This document shows positions 24,715 through 33,771 of a stretch of DNA of 64,000 bases, in pieces. Positions within the stretch are counted from its first letter, which is position 1. Each line of letters opens with the position of its first letter. Origin of the DNA: UBA5436 sp050951845 (lineage in GTDB: Bacteria; Bacillota; Clostridia; Saccharofermentanales; DTU023); contig JBMNJV010000001.1 in NCBI GenBank assembly GCA_050951845.1, positions 868,001-932,000 of the forward strand. Reading direction: 5' to 3'. A model generated the notes under the pieces. The model did no database searches. It worked only from the letters and a program-made list of their open reading frames with translations, and had not been told where the DNA came from. Position numbers and translations under genes: made by a program.

Positions 24715-25014
24715 ATGAATACCGACCGTTTTCCGATCTGGCTAACCGAATTAAGTGAAGAGGATCTAGAATTTATTAAATTATTTGTTCTGGCTTCCGG
24801 TTCATTAAAAGAGTTGGCTAAACATTATGAGATTACCTATCCGACTATCAGGCTCAAATTAGATCGGCTTATTCAGAAAATCGAGATTTCTGACCAACAT
24901 CAACCTGACAGCCTGATCGACTTGATCAAAGAGCTGACTCTGCAAAACAAATTAGATCTCGATACGGCAAAACAATTGATCGAGATGTATGAAAAAGAGG
25001 GAAGCAGCAAATGA
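24715..25014 (+). CDS. DUF2089-family small protein
   Basis: A 99-residue protein resembling the DUF2089 family: an N-terminal FPIWLTELSEEDLEFIKLFVLASGSLKELAKHY, then a helix-turn-helix-like YPTIRLKLDRLI and a C-terminal helical segment. These proteins are small, probably DNA-binding regulators; function is not established. The start is set at the ATG at 24715, six bases after GGAG (24705-24708); a GTG at 24703 is also in frame but overlaps the ribosome site. It overlaps the next gene by four bases (ATGA), so the two are translationally coupled. Confidence 0.82.
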   Translation: MNTDRFPIWLTELSEEDLEFIKLFVLASGSLKELAKHYEITYPTIRLKLDRLIQKIEISDQHQPDSLIDLIKELTLQNKLDLDTAKQLIEMYEKEGSSK

Positions 25015-25280
25015 TAACTATTTTCTATTTGATTTTATTGATTTCTTTTTTAGTTTTAGAAAAGATTGTATCGGAAAAAGAACAATATCACGGAATATTA
25101 TTTGCTTTGGGGGTTGCTGTTTTAAGTTTTATTTTCAGTACAAAATTTATTTGGCTGGCTTTGATCTTGATATGTGTCAATGTCGGAAGATTTATTATTC
25201 AGGAATTGCAGTTAATCAAGCTCACTGCTCTGAAAGATCGGTTAGCTGATGTCTTGGAATTTCAAACCAGATTCCTTTGA
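25011..25280 (+). CDS. Small two-to-three-helix membrane protein
   Basis: 89 residues with hydrophobic helices at ~2-18, ~28-44 and ~46-62, followed by an amphipathic charged tail (ALKDRLADVLEFQTRFL). I do not recognise the family by name. The ATGA overlap with the DUF2089 gene indicates one operon. A regulator plus small membrane protein arrangement suggests the membrane protein may be regulated with, or sensed by, the partner; this is inference. Confidence 0.75.
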   Translation: MITIFYLILLISFLVLEKIVSEKEQYHGILFALGVAVLSFIFSTKFIWLALILICVNVGRFIIQELQLIKLTALKDRLADVLEFQTRFL

Positions 25281-25370
25281 AAATATTATACGTTATACAG
25301 ATTCTTTATAAGTTCTGAGAAAAACTGAAAAGATATTAAAAAGGTTTTTCTTTCTTCAGTTTCGGTTAAA

Positions 25371-25477
25371 AAAGACTTTTCAACGTAACTTGCGAATTAT
25401 GCTAAGAATATTTTAAATTGCTTTAAAGACTTTTCAACATAACTTGCGAATTATGTAAGATTATTTTAAATTGCTTT
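25371..25477. repeat. Two tandem ~54-bp direct repeats upstream of the P-type ATPase gene
   Basis: Units start AAAGACTTTTCAAC at 25371 and 25425 and share AACTTGCGAATTATG and ATTTTAAATTGCTTT, with a few differences. They lie 30-140 bp before the extended -10 at 25506-25514, so they could hold repeated regulator sites. Confidence 0.75.
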
Positions 25478-25505
25478 AATGATTATGCAGAATACTGCTT
25501 GATTT

Positions 25506-25514
25506 TGATATACT
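25506..25514 (+). promoter_or_regulatory. Extended -10 element before the P-type ATPase gene
   Basis: TGATATACT fits the TGnTATAAT extended -10 pattern with one mismatch, 31 bp before the ATG. No good -35 is visible. Confidence 0.4.
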
Positions 25515-25545
25515 ACAAGAAAGCTATATACAGATAAGAGGTATC

Positions 25546-28065
25546 ATGTTAAAAAAACAGAATAGTGGTATGAATCAAAAGTATGCAAACAAGCAGTTGA
25601 GTCGTGAAAAAAGCATTACTCAGGATTTGCCAAAAGGTTCAAATAAACAGGCAAATCAGGAGCTGCAGGAATTATCAAAAGAATCCGAGATTCAGGATTT
25701 ATTAAATACATCGTCCGAGGGATTATCTTCGGAAGAAGTAACCAGAAGGCGTAATGCAGGTTATGGTAATGCAGAATCACAATCTCCGGTTAAATCTACG
25801 TCACAAATTGTGTTGGAACATATAATAACACCATTTAATATTCTGAATTTAATTTTAGCCTCAATTGTTTTTTTTGTCGCAATTAATCAACCCAAATATT
25901 TTGTTAATATTTTATTTTTCGGGGTTGCCGTTATCAATACCGTAAGCGGAATTACACAAGAAATCAAAGCCAGAAGAGAAGTCCAAAGACTTTCTTTGTT
26001 AAGTCAACCCAGAGTTTTGGCAGTAAGAGACGGTATTACTCAAGAAATTTCGAGTGAAGAATTAGTGATCGGTGATTTGATCGAATTGTATACTGAAGAT
26101 CAATTAACGGTTGATGCAAGGCTGGTCAGCGGTATAAATTTCGAAGTTGACGAATCTCTCTTAACGGGAGAGTCGGATGCTGTCTATAAGCGGGCGGGAG
26201 ATCACTTGTTGTCAGGCTGTTTTGTTGTTTCCGGCCGCGGCAGAGCAATTGTTGAACAAACCGGTGCTGAAACATATGCGGCCAGAATTACTCGTGAAGC
26301 AAAAAAAATCCGGCAAATGAATTCCGAAATGATGCAGGCTTTGAATAAAGTTGTTAAAACTTTAGGGATTGCGATAATAATTGTCGGTATCCTGATGTTA
26401 ATTTCTAAATTGGTAATTCAGCCGTTGGCTGATTGGCGAGCAGTCTTGATTTCAACTGTGGCGGCATTAGTCGGTATGGTTCCGGAAGGCTTGGTATTGT
26501 TGACTTCCGTGGCTTTTGTTGTCGGCGTTATCCGCCTTTCCGCTCACAATGTTTTAGTGCAAAAAATGAGTTCAATTGAAACTTTAGCACGCATAGATAC
26601 CCTTTGTGTTGATAAAACGGGTACGATTACCAGCGGTAAAATGAATGTTGCAGGTATTCATGCGCTTGACGGGAAAGAATTGTCTGAATTACAAAAACAG
26701 TCAATAGCCCATGCCTTGGCAGCGTTAAACGATCGTAACGGTACAGCAAAGGCAATTCTGGATTATCTGAAACCGGATGAAGCTTTTCAAGATCAATTTG
26801 AAATTGAACATTATTATTCTTTTTCTTCCGAGAAAAAGTGGTCGGGTGTGCATTATCTGAAACAAGGAACTTGGATTATCGGAGCTCCGGAAATTGTCTT
26901 GTCCCCGGAACAACAACGAAAATATTTGTCAGGCTTAAAAACACATATTACTAAAGACAAAAGATTGTTAGCAGTAATGACGTCCGATAAAGCTTTGCCG
27001 GATAATAAGAATCTGGTAGATAATTTGGAGATTGTTTGTTTTATCGAAATTGAAGATGAACTGAGAGAGAATGCTCAAGAGATTTTTGAATTTTCAGCCA
27101 GGCAAGGTGTTGAAATAAAAATCATATCGGGTGATAACCCGCATACAGTGCAAGCCATAGCTCATAAAGCCGGAATCAAACATTTGGAACATGCGATTGA
27201 TCTGAGCACTTTGTCCGAAGACGAGGATTATTCGGCAATTGTTGAACGCTATCAACTGTTTGGCCGGGTTACACCGTTTCAGAAAAAAGAACTGATTGCC
27301 GCTTTACAAAAAAATGGTCATAGTGTTGCAATGGTGGGAGACGGAGTAAACGATGTGCCTGCCTTGAAACAAGCCGATTGCAGTGTTGCAATTGCTCAGG
27401 GAAGCGATGCAGCCAGAGTAAGTGCGGATTTAGTCTTAATGGAAAATGATTTGTCCAAGATGATTCCGACCGTATACGAGGGCAGACGCGTAATCAATAA
27501 TATTGAACGGGCGGCGGTTCTGTTTTTAACCAAAACGGTATATATGACATTATTGGCATTTTTGTTCATCTTTTTACCGAATCGTTTTCCCTTATTTCCG
27601 ATTCAAATGACCCTGATCGGCAGCGGAGTGATCGGCATGCCCGGATTTTTTCTGTCTTTGATTCCTAATCGTAATCGAGTCAGCGGAAATTTTCTGCCTA
27701 AAGTTATGAAATTAGCATTGCCGGCAGGCATAACAGGAACGATTGTGGTGATTTTACATCAAATAGGTATGTATATTTTCAAGCTGCCGCCGGGATATCA
27801 CAGTACAATTTCTCTGATTATTTTATTGACGGTTAGTGAAATTGTACTGTGGAAAGCTTGTCAGCCTTTTGATAAGTGTACCTTGTCGATTTGGCTGTTA
27901 TCGATTGTCACAGTTTTGTTGGCAATAATTGTTATGCCTGATTTATTCTTTTTAACTAAACTGGATTTATATGGCTTGATCTATGCTGCGGTATTGATCG
28001 TGATTATTCCTTTACTTTTATTTTTTATCAAACGCATCTACCTGAAATTTACAGCGTCAAAATGA
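25546..28065 (+). CDS. P-type cation-transporting ATPase (CtpE/YfgQ-like)
   Basis: This 839-residue membrane pump couples ATP hydrolysis to cation transport. It has the actuator-domain TGES (207-210), PEGL in the fourth membrane helix (313-316), the phosphorylation site Asp356 in DKTGT, and the hinge motif GDGVNDVPALKQAD. There are about 10 membrane helices, with four or more at the C-terminus. There are no heavy-metal Cys or CPC motifs. The PEGL signature and the compact N-domain resemble CtpE-like pumps, for which calcium uptake has been reported in mycobacteria; the substrate here is inferred. The N-terminal ~45 residues are polar, Gln/Lys-rich and not part of the family. AAGAGG precedes the ATG. 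Confidence 0.9.
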   Translation: MLKKQNSGMNQKYANKQLSREKSITQDLPKGSNKQANQELQELSKESEIQDLLNTSSEGLSSEEVTRRRNAGYGNAESQSPVKSTSQIVLEHIITPFNILNLILASIVFFVAINQPKYFVNILFFGVAVINTVSGITQEIKARREVQRLSLLSQPRVLAVRDGITQEISSEELVIGDLIELYTEDQLTVDARLVSGINFEVDESLLTGESDAVYKRAGDHLLSGCFVVSGRGRAIVEQTGAETYAARITREAKKIRQMNSEMMQALNKVVKTLGIAIIIVGILMLISKLVIQPLADWRAVLISTVAALVGMVPEGLVLLTSVAFVVGVIRLSAHNVLVQKMSSIETLARIDTLCVDKTGTITSGKMNVAGIHALDGKELSELQKQSIAHALAALNDRNGTAKAILDYLKPDEAFQDQFEIEHYYSFSSEKKWSGVHYLKQGTWIIGAPEIVLSPEQQRKYLSGLKTHITKDKRLLAVMTSDKALPDNKNLVDNLEIVCFIEIEDELRENAQEIFEFSARQGVEIKIISGDNPHTVQAIAHKAGIKHLEHAIDLSTLSEDEDYSAIVERYQLFGRVTPFQKKELIAALQKNGHSVAMVGDGVNDVPALKQADCSVAIAQGSDAARVSADLVLMENDLSKMIPTVYEGRRVINNIERAAVLFLTKTVYMTLLAFLFIFLPNRFPLFPIQMTLIGSGVIGMPGFFLSLIPNRNRVSGNFLPKVMKLALPAGITGTIVVILHQIGMYIFKLPPGYHSTISLIILLTVSEIVLWKACQPFDKCTLSIWLLSIVTVLLAIIVMPDLFFLTKLDLYGLIYAAVLIVIIPLLLFFIKRIYLKFTASK

Positions 28066-28188
28066 AATTAAAACTTAATTTGCGATGGATGCTATCTTGA
28101 ATTTTACGAGAAATTAACTTGCATAATTATTAAATAAGTTTATAAGTACATATAATGTAAAAAAATATTGAGATACAAGGAGACACAT

Positions 28189-28977
28189 GTGTTAAAAATC
28201 AGTCAAGTAACCAAAAGTTACGGTAATTTGAAAGCCAATGACAATATCAATCTGGAAATCCCGGAAAAATCCGTTGCTCTGTTAGTCGGTCCGAACGGTG
28301 CGGGCAAATCAACTTTATTGAAATGTATTATGGGTTTGCTGCGCTATTCCGGAGAAATTGAAATCAGCGGTTTGAAGAATAAATCGGTGGAAGCAAAGCG
28401 AATTATGGGTTATGTTCCGGAAATTCCTCATATGTATCCGTTACTTACGATAAGTGAACATTTGGAATTTACCGCCAGAGCTTATAAATTAGATGAAACT
28501 TGGCATGAGAGAGCTGAGAATTTGCTCAAACGTTTTGAACTTGATGATAAGAAAAATAAACTGGGAGGTACTTTATCCAAAGGGATGCAGCAAAAGCTCA
28601 GTATTTGCGTGGCTTTATTACCTGAACCGAATTTCATCTTGTTTGATGAACCGTTAATCGGACTTGATCCTTATGCCATAAAACAATTAAAATCAATTTT
28701 TCGCGAATTGGCGGAAAGCGGACATTCTTTGTTAATCAGTACTCATATTCTGGATACTGTGGATGAGTTGTGGGATCAGGTTTTTATCATGGATCAAGGT
28801 AAAGTTGTAGCCAGCGGCAGAAAATCGGAACTTGACGGATTAGGTAAGACTTTAGAAGAATTCTTTTTTGATGTTACAGATAATTCTCTCACTGATGTTA
28901 AATCTAACCTAGATTCAATTTCTGATCCGGATATTGTTTTCAAATCTGATGTTGAAACCGGAACCGGACAAAAATAA
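28189..28977 (+). CDS. ABC transporter ATP-binding protein
   Basis: The 262-residue ATPase subunit has Walker A GPNGAGKST, a Q-loop region, signature LSKGMQQKL, Walker B FILFDEPLIGLDP and the switch His in STHILD. I start it at the GTG at 28189, six bases after AAGGAG; an in-frame TTG at 28168 lies before that site. The C-terminal ~35 residues are an Asp/Ser-rich extension. The permease gene follows after 11 bp, so the two form one exporter operon. A TATAAT at 28151-28156 may be the -10. Confidence 0.93.
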   Translation: MLKISQVTKSYGNLKANDNINLEIPEKSVALLVGPNGAGKSTLLKCIMGLLRYSGEIEISGLKNKSVEAKRIMGYVPEIPHMYPLLTISEHLEFTARAYKLDETWHERAENLLKRFELDDKKNKLGGTLSKGMQQKLSICVALLPEPNFILFDEPLIGLDPYAIKQLKSIFRELAESGHSLLISTHILDTVDELWDQVFIMDQGKVVASGRKSELDGLGKTLEEFFFDVTDNSLTDVKSNLDSISDPDIVFKSDVETGTGQK

Positions 28978-28988
28978 AGGGACTATAT

Positions 28989-30578
28989 ATGCAAGCATTT
29001 GTTTATCTTAGAGTTCGGACATTTATAAATTGGGTTAAACAACTGAAAGAAAAGCCGAGTCGTTTGCTATCGATATTGTTCTATATAGCTTTACTCGGTA
29101 TGATATTCCTCATTCCCAAAGATGACTTTTCGGCTGAAGACTTTGAATTTATGGGAAGTGAAAATTCGCGATATGTAATTTCGATGGTGTTTTTCGGAAT
29201 TCTGTTAATTATTAATGCCTTTTCCTGGAATTCAGGAACCAAAAGGGGTGTCAGTATTTTCACTTTACCGGACACTCAATTTTTATTTACCTCACCTTTT
29301 AAACCTGCCTCAGTTTTGTTGTACGGTATGCTTAATCAATTAAAAACATCATTGCTCAGTTCGGTATTTTTGTTATATCAAATACCGACCTTGAGCAGAC
29401 TATATTTAAGTAATGAGCAAATTGTAACTCTTTTTGCAGTTTGGATTTTTACAATTTTTTCCAATCATATTATTTCTGCTTTTATTTATGCAATCAGTTA
29501 TAAATCTGATAAATATGTAAATATTGTTCAAATAATAATCTATGCGATTCCGATTCTAAGTCTGTTGCCGGGTTTCTTTTTCATTCTTAAAGAAGGTGAT
29601 CCCTTAAATGCTTTAACTCAATTTGTTCAATCGGAAATACTCTATTTGATTCCCGGAGCAGGTTGGGCAAAAGGTGTTTTTGACTTGGCTTTACTGGGAT
29701 TTAATTGGTTGAGAATAGTTTGTTTAGCAGTCTTTATTATTGTGCCGGTTATATTGATGCGAATGATATATATAATGGAAATTGATTTTTATGAAGATGC
29801 ATTGTCGATGGTACAAGCTACGCCAAATTCACCTGAACAACAAGAGATTGTGCAGGAAGCTCAACGTAAAGCTTATGCTAAATTCAAAGTGACAAAAACC
29901 GGTATTAATAAAGGTTTCGGTGAAAATACATTTTTTTATAAACAATTATGCGAATATCGCAGAACCAGACCTCGGATTATCGGCTTTACCATGATAACGA
30001 CACTTTTGGTCCTGGGAGGTATGGCTGTCCTGTTAAAAAATTCCGAATCAAATAATCCCATACTTTTTTGGGGGGCAAGCGTAATTATTTTGTTCTTTTC
30101 AGCATTCAATTCAACGACACTTAAAGCTTTTGCCGATGATCAATTTTTCACTTTGCCCGGGAATTCCGTTTTGAAAATCATTTATTCCGGTGTTTTGGGA
30201 ATTCTCCTGGCGATGTTCGATCAAATTCCGGCATATTTATTCGTAATCATCTATTCCGGTTTTAATCCTTTGTTATTGCCGACTGGCATTCTCTTGAGCG
30301 GCAGTATATTCATGGTTATCAGCAGTGCCCAGATATTGACCTATCGTATTTTCGGTGAAATAAAATCAGTGTTTTCAGGTATGGTTTTATTAACATTTTC
30401 ATTTGTTTTCTGTCTGCCCGGAGCAGGTATGATTTTGGCGGGAGGATATTTTATTGCATCGTTTGGTGCTTTTTGGGGTTATTTGCTGATTGCCGGGGGT
30501 TTTTTAGCAAATTGCGCATTAGGTTTAATCGGAATTTTTATCGGCAAAAAATATTTAGATGAAGGTCCGATCAGATAA
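28989..30578 (+). CDS. ABC exporter permease subunit (putative ABC exporter family)
   Basis: 529 residues with about 12 hydrophobic helices in two halves, separated by a cytoplasmic segment (~265-310) with a Gln/Glu/Lys-rich helix. It resembles the putative ABC exporter permeases of Bacillota that pair with a single CcmA-type ATPase. AAAGGGA lies before the ATG and the gene begins 11 bp after the ATPase stop. The substrate is unknown; peptide, antibiotic or lipid export are possibilities but nothing in the sequence decides. Confidence 0.85.
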   Translation: MQAFVYLRVRTFINWVKQLKEKPSRLLSILFYIALLGMIFLIPKDDFSAEDFEFMGSENSRYVISMVFFGILLIINAFSWNSGTKRGVSIFTLPDTQFLFTSPFKPASVLLYGMLNQLKTSLLSSVFLLYQIPTLSRLYLSNEQIVTLFAVWIFTIFSNHIISAFIYAISYKSDKYVNIVQIIIYAIPILSLLPGFFFILKEGDPLNALTQFVQSEILYLIPGAGWAKGVFDLALLGFNWLRIVCLAVFIIVPVILMRMIYIMEIDFYEDALSMVQATPNSPEQQEIVQEAQRKAYAKFKVTKTGINKGFGENTFFYKQLCEYRRTRPRIIGFTMITTLLVLGGMAVLLKNSESNNPILFWGASVIILFFSAFNSTTLKAFADDQFFTLPGNSVLKIIYSGVLGILLAMFDQIPAYLFVIIYSGFNPLLLPTGILLSGSIFMVISSAQILTYRIFGEIKSVFSGMVLLTFSFVFCLPGAGMILAGGYFIASFGAFWGYLLIAGGFLANCALGLIGIFIGKKYLDEGPIR

Positions 30579-30794
30579 TTTAGAAATAAATTGTTCAGTC
30601 TATATTTTTCATTGATGATTTATTGTAATATTTATTAAAATGGAATAATTGCTGAATAGCAATTTTTTAATAATCTACATTAATAATGAAATTTTAATGC
30701 CGGATGAAATACTATAAATCAAGTTGTATTATTTTATTAATTTACAATCATTATTAAGTAGATTCTATTTCAATCTATAAAAAAGAGGAAACAT

Positions 30795-32252
30795 ATGCAA
30801 ATAGTAATTGGCGGAGCAGGCAAAATCGGTGAAGTTTTATGTTTAGAGTTGGCTGAAGAAGGTCACGATATTATTTTAATTGAACAAAAGGAAGAGTTGA
30901 TCGATAAAATAATCGAACGTTCCGATATTTCCGGTATTGTGGGCAGTGTGGTCGACTATGAGATTCAAGTAGAAGCAGGAGTTGCGAATTGTGACTTGTT
31001 TATCAGCGTAACCGGTAATGACGAGATGAATTTAATTGCTGCTATTTTGGCGGATCGTTTAGGTGCAGATTATACGGTTGCCAGGGTAGGTAATCCCCAA
31101 TATGGTACACATATGGGATTAGTGCGTCGAGCCTTGGGAGTTTCCAGTATTACTAATCCGAGATTGGAAGCCGCTCGGGAAATTGTCAAAAACCTGAGTT
31201 CACCTTCTTCCGTGTCTGTAGAGAGCTTTGCTCATGGCAGAGTCAATATGCATGAAGTTAAGATCAAACAGGAAAGCGGATTGGAAGGAATGAAACTCTC
31301 CGATTTTCGCAATCATTTTACTTCATTGATTGTCTGTGCAGTCCAAAGAAATGAACAGGTAATAATACCGGACGGATCATTTGTTTTTAATACCGATGAC
31401 ACAGTTCTGATTACCGGATTGACCAAAGATCTTGAGCAGTTTTATATCGATATCGGTGTTTCTCAGAAAAAGATCAGCAATGTTTTAATTATCGGCGGCG
31501 GTGAAGTAACCGATTATTTATGTCGGATTTTGGAACGCAATGCTCCGAAGATGAAAATCACCGTAATTGAAAAAGATGACGAAAGAGCGTGGAATTTAGC
31601 TGCAGAATATTCCAATGTGACGGTTCTTTCCGGTGACGGAACCAATCATCAGGTTTTAGATGAGATTAACTATACGTTTTATGATGCGATAGTGGCTTTA
31701 ACCGGAATTGATGAAGAGAATATTATGATCGGCTTATTGGCGGCACAAAATGAGATTCCCAAAATTATTATTAAAGTAAATCGAACCGAAATGTTGCCGA
31801 TAGTACGTAATGCCGGTTTACAAACTGTGATAACACCGAAAGCAATTGTTGCCGACAGTTTAGTCCGTTTTGTCAGAGCTCACGAAAATGCCTTGGGTTC
31901 AAAGGTGGAAGCATTGCACAGAATTTTCAACAATGAAGTTGAAGTTCTTGAATTCAATGTCAAACAAGATAGTAAAGTACTTAATATTCCATTAAAAAAT
32001 CTGCCGCTTAAAAAAGAGATCTTAATTACATTTATTATTCGCGGTAATCAAATTATCTTTCCGACAGGGAATGATTCTGTACAATGTGAGGATCATGTAG
32101 TTATTGTTTCGAAAGAAAAACAATTTGATGATATAGACGATATTTTAGATGAGCATAAAACTAAATCGTTTGATAATTCTGCACATTCAGATCAGATTGA
32201 CAAGGCTGATCCTGGAGCGAATGCTAATATTGCGGAGGTTCCGGAAAAATGA
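30795..32252 (+). CDS. trkA: Trk potassium uptake regulatory subunit TrkA
   Basis: This peripheral, nucleotide-gated subunit controls the TrkH potassium channel. The 485 residues form two tandem RCK units. The first Rossmann fold starts IVIGGAGKIGEVLCLEL (glycine motif 6-12) with acidic Glu after strand beta2 (IILIEQ). The second starts VLIIGGGEVTDYLCRIL near residue 230. Each is followed by a TrkA_C domain. The last ~25 residues are a disordered acidic tail. GAGGAAACAT precedes the ATG. It overlaps trkH by four bases (ATGA), so the two are co-translated. In many Bacillota such RCK subunits also respond to c-di-AMP; no riboswitch is seen upstream. Confidence 0.95.
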   Translation: MQIVIGGAGKIGEVLCLELAEEGHDIILIEQKEELIDKIIERSDISGIVGSVVDYEIQVEAGVANCDLFISVTGNDEMNLIAAILADRLGADYTVARVGNPQYGTHMGLVRRALGVSSITNPRLEAAREIVKNLSSPSSVSVESFAHGRVNMHEVKIKQESGLEGMKLSDFRNHFTSLIVCAVQRNEQVIIPDGSFVFNTDDTVLITGLTKDLEQFYIDIGVSQKKISNVLIIGGGEVTDYLCRILERNAPKMKITVIEKDDERAWNLAAEYSNVTVLSGDGTNHQVLDEINYTFYDAIVALTGIDEENIMIGLLAAQNEIPKIIIKVNRTEMLPIVRNAGLQTVITPKAIVADSLVRFVRAHENALGSKVEALHRIFNNEVEVLEFNVKQDSKVLNIPLKNLPLKKEILITFIIRGNQIIFPTGNDSVQCEDHVVIVSKEKQFDDIDDILDEHKTKSFDNSAHSDQIDKADPGANANIAEVPEK

Positions 32253-33706
32253 ATTTTCGCATAGTACGCTTTTTTTTGAGCAGATTATTGTTGGTTGAAG
32301 CAGGTTTGATGGTTTTACCGATAATTATAGGATTAATATATCGGGAACCGTTTTTCAATATTTTAAGTTTTTTACTTGCGATTGGTATTATTGTGCTTGT
32401 CAGTGTTTTACTCAATGTCAAAAAACCGGATATAAAAACTCTGCATACTAAGGAAGGTATGATTATTGTAGCTTTGACCTGGATCGGCTGGGCATGTTTC
32501 GGTGCCTTGCCGTTTGTGATTTCAGGTGAAATTCCTTTTTACATTGATGCAATTTTTGAAATGACCAGCGGATTTACGACAACCGGAGCTTCTATTCTCA
32601 GAGAAGTTGAGAGCTTAAGCCATTCAATTTTATTCTGGCGTTCATTTTCGCATTTGATCGGCGGGATGGGAGTGTTGGTTTTTGCATTGGCAATCTTCCC
32701 GACCGGAGCTTCCGAAACGGTACACTTAATGCGGGCAGAGGTACCGGGTCCGAAATTCGGCAAATTGGTTGCCAGATTAAAACAAACTGCTATTATCCTT
32801 TACGTTATTTATTTTGTCATGACTTTTTTCACGATAATTTTACTAATCCTTGGCGGAATGAATGTTTTCGATGCGGCTTGCCATTCTTTCGGTATTGCAG
32901 GTACCGGCGGTTTCAGCACCCGCAATGCGAGTATCGGTTTTTATAACAGCCCCTATATAGAATGGGTTACCGGCATTATGATGATGATGTTCGGGATGAA
33001 CTTCAACCTCTTCTATATGGTTATCCTCGGTCAGACAATATCGGCATGGCGTGATGAGGAATTGCGAGTCTATTTAGGTGTTATTTTCAGTGCTACTACT
33101 GCAATTGTCATTAGTAATTCGCTAAACGGAATATATGAAAACCTCGGCGAAAATATCAGGCATACTTTCTTTTCCGTATCTTCGGTTATTACGACAACCG
33201 GTTTTGTCACGGTTGATTTTGCCCAGTGGTCATTAACTGCGATCATGATTTTCGCTATCATCATGATGATAGGCGGGATGGCAGGTTCAACTGCCGGCGG
33301 AATTAAAGTTGCAAGATTCACGATTGCAAATAAAGCTTTGTTTAATGAATTTCGTTTGATGCAAAATCCGAGACGTGTTGTGGTAACAAAATTTAACAGC
33401 AAGCCGTTAACAGAAGAGCAAGTCACCAGAATCCGTAATTATGTATTGGCATATGTGTTTTGTGCAATAATAATCTGTTTGTTAGTCAGTCCGGATACGC
33501 CTGATATGCAAACAGCAGTCAGTGCAACCCTGAATACCTTTAATAATATCGGTGCGGGATTTGCGACTGCCGGCTCATCGGCACCGTTTACAGATTACAG
33601 TGTTTTTTCGAAAATAGTTTTAACATTTTCAATGATCGCAGGGCGACTGGAAATTTATCCGATTATTCTCTTGTTTTCACCGAGCACTTATTTGAATAAA
33701 AGTTAA
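32249..33706 (+). CDS. trkH: Trk potassium channel-forming subunit TrkH
   Basis: The 485-residue membrane subunit admits potassium through four pseudo-repeats. The selectivity-filter loops are visible: TTTGAS, GTGGFS, TTTGF and NIGAGF, each with the essential Gly. Around ten membrane helices are present. It overlaps trkA (ATGA) and has GGAGG within the trkA 3' end. Together they give a complete Trk uptake system. Convergent with ispE: the 65-bp gap shows no clear terminator. Confidence 0.95.
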   Translation: MNFRIVRFFLSRLLLVEAGLMVLPIIIGLIYREPFFNILSFLLAIGIIVLVSVLLNVKKPDIKTLHTKEGMIIVALTWIGWACFGALPFVISGEIPFYIDAIFEMTSGFTTTGASILREVESLSHSILFWRSFSHLIGGMGVLVFALAIFPTGASETVHLMRAEVPGPKFGKLVARLKQTAIILYVIYFVMTFFTIILLILGGMNVFDAACHSFGIAGTGGFSTRNASIGFYNSPYIEWVTGIMMMMFGMNFNLFYMVILGQTISAWRDEELRVYLGVIFSATTAIVISNSLNGIYENLGENIRHTFFSVSSVITTTGFVTVDFAQWSLTAIMIFAIIMMIGGMAGSTAGGIKVARFTIANKALFNEFRLMQNPRRVVVTKFNSKPLTEEQVTRIRNYVLAYVFCAIIICLLVSPDTPDMQTAVSATLNTFNNIGAGFATAGSSAPFTDYSVFSKIVLTFSMIAGRLEIYPIILLFSPSTYLNKS

Positions 33707-33771
33707 CCCCAAATTATTGATTACAGTTGTCAATACTATTAATTAAGGAAATCGTTTTGCAATGTGTTTCT

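Noticed and set aside
30579..30794. c-di-AMP riboswitch before trkA
   Set aside because: The 216-bp gap is AT-rich without the GC-rich paired core expected for that riboswitch; only small weak hairpins are seen.
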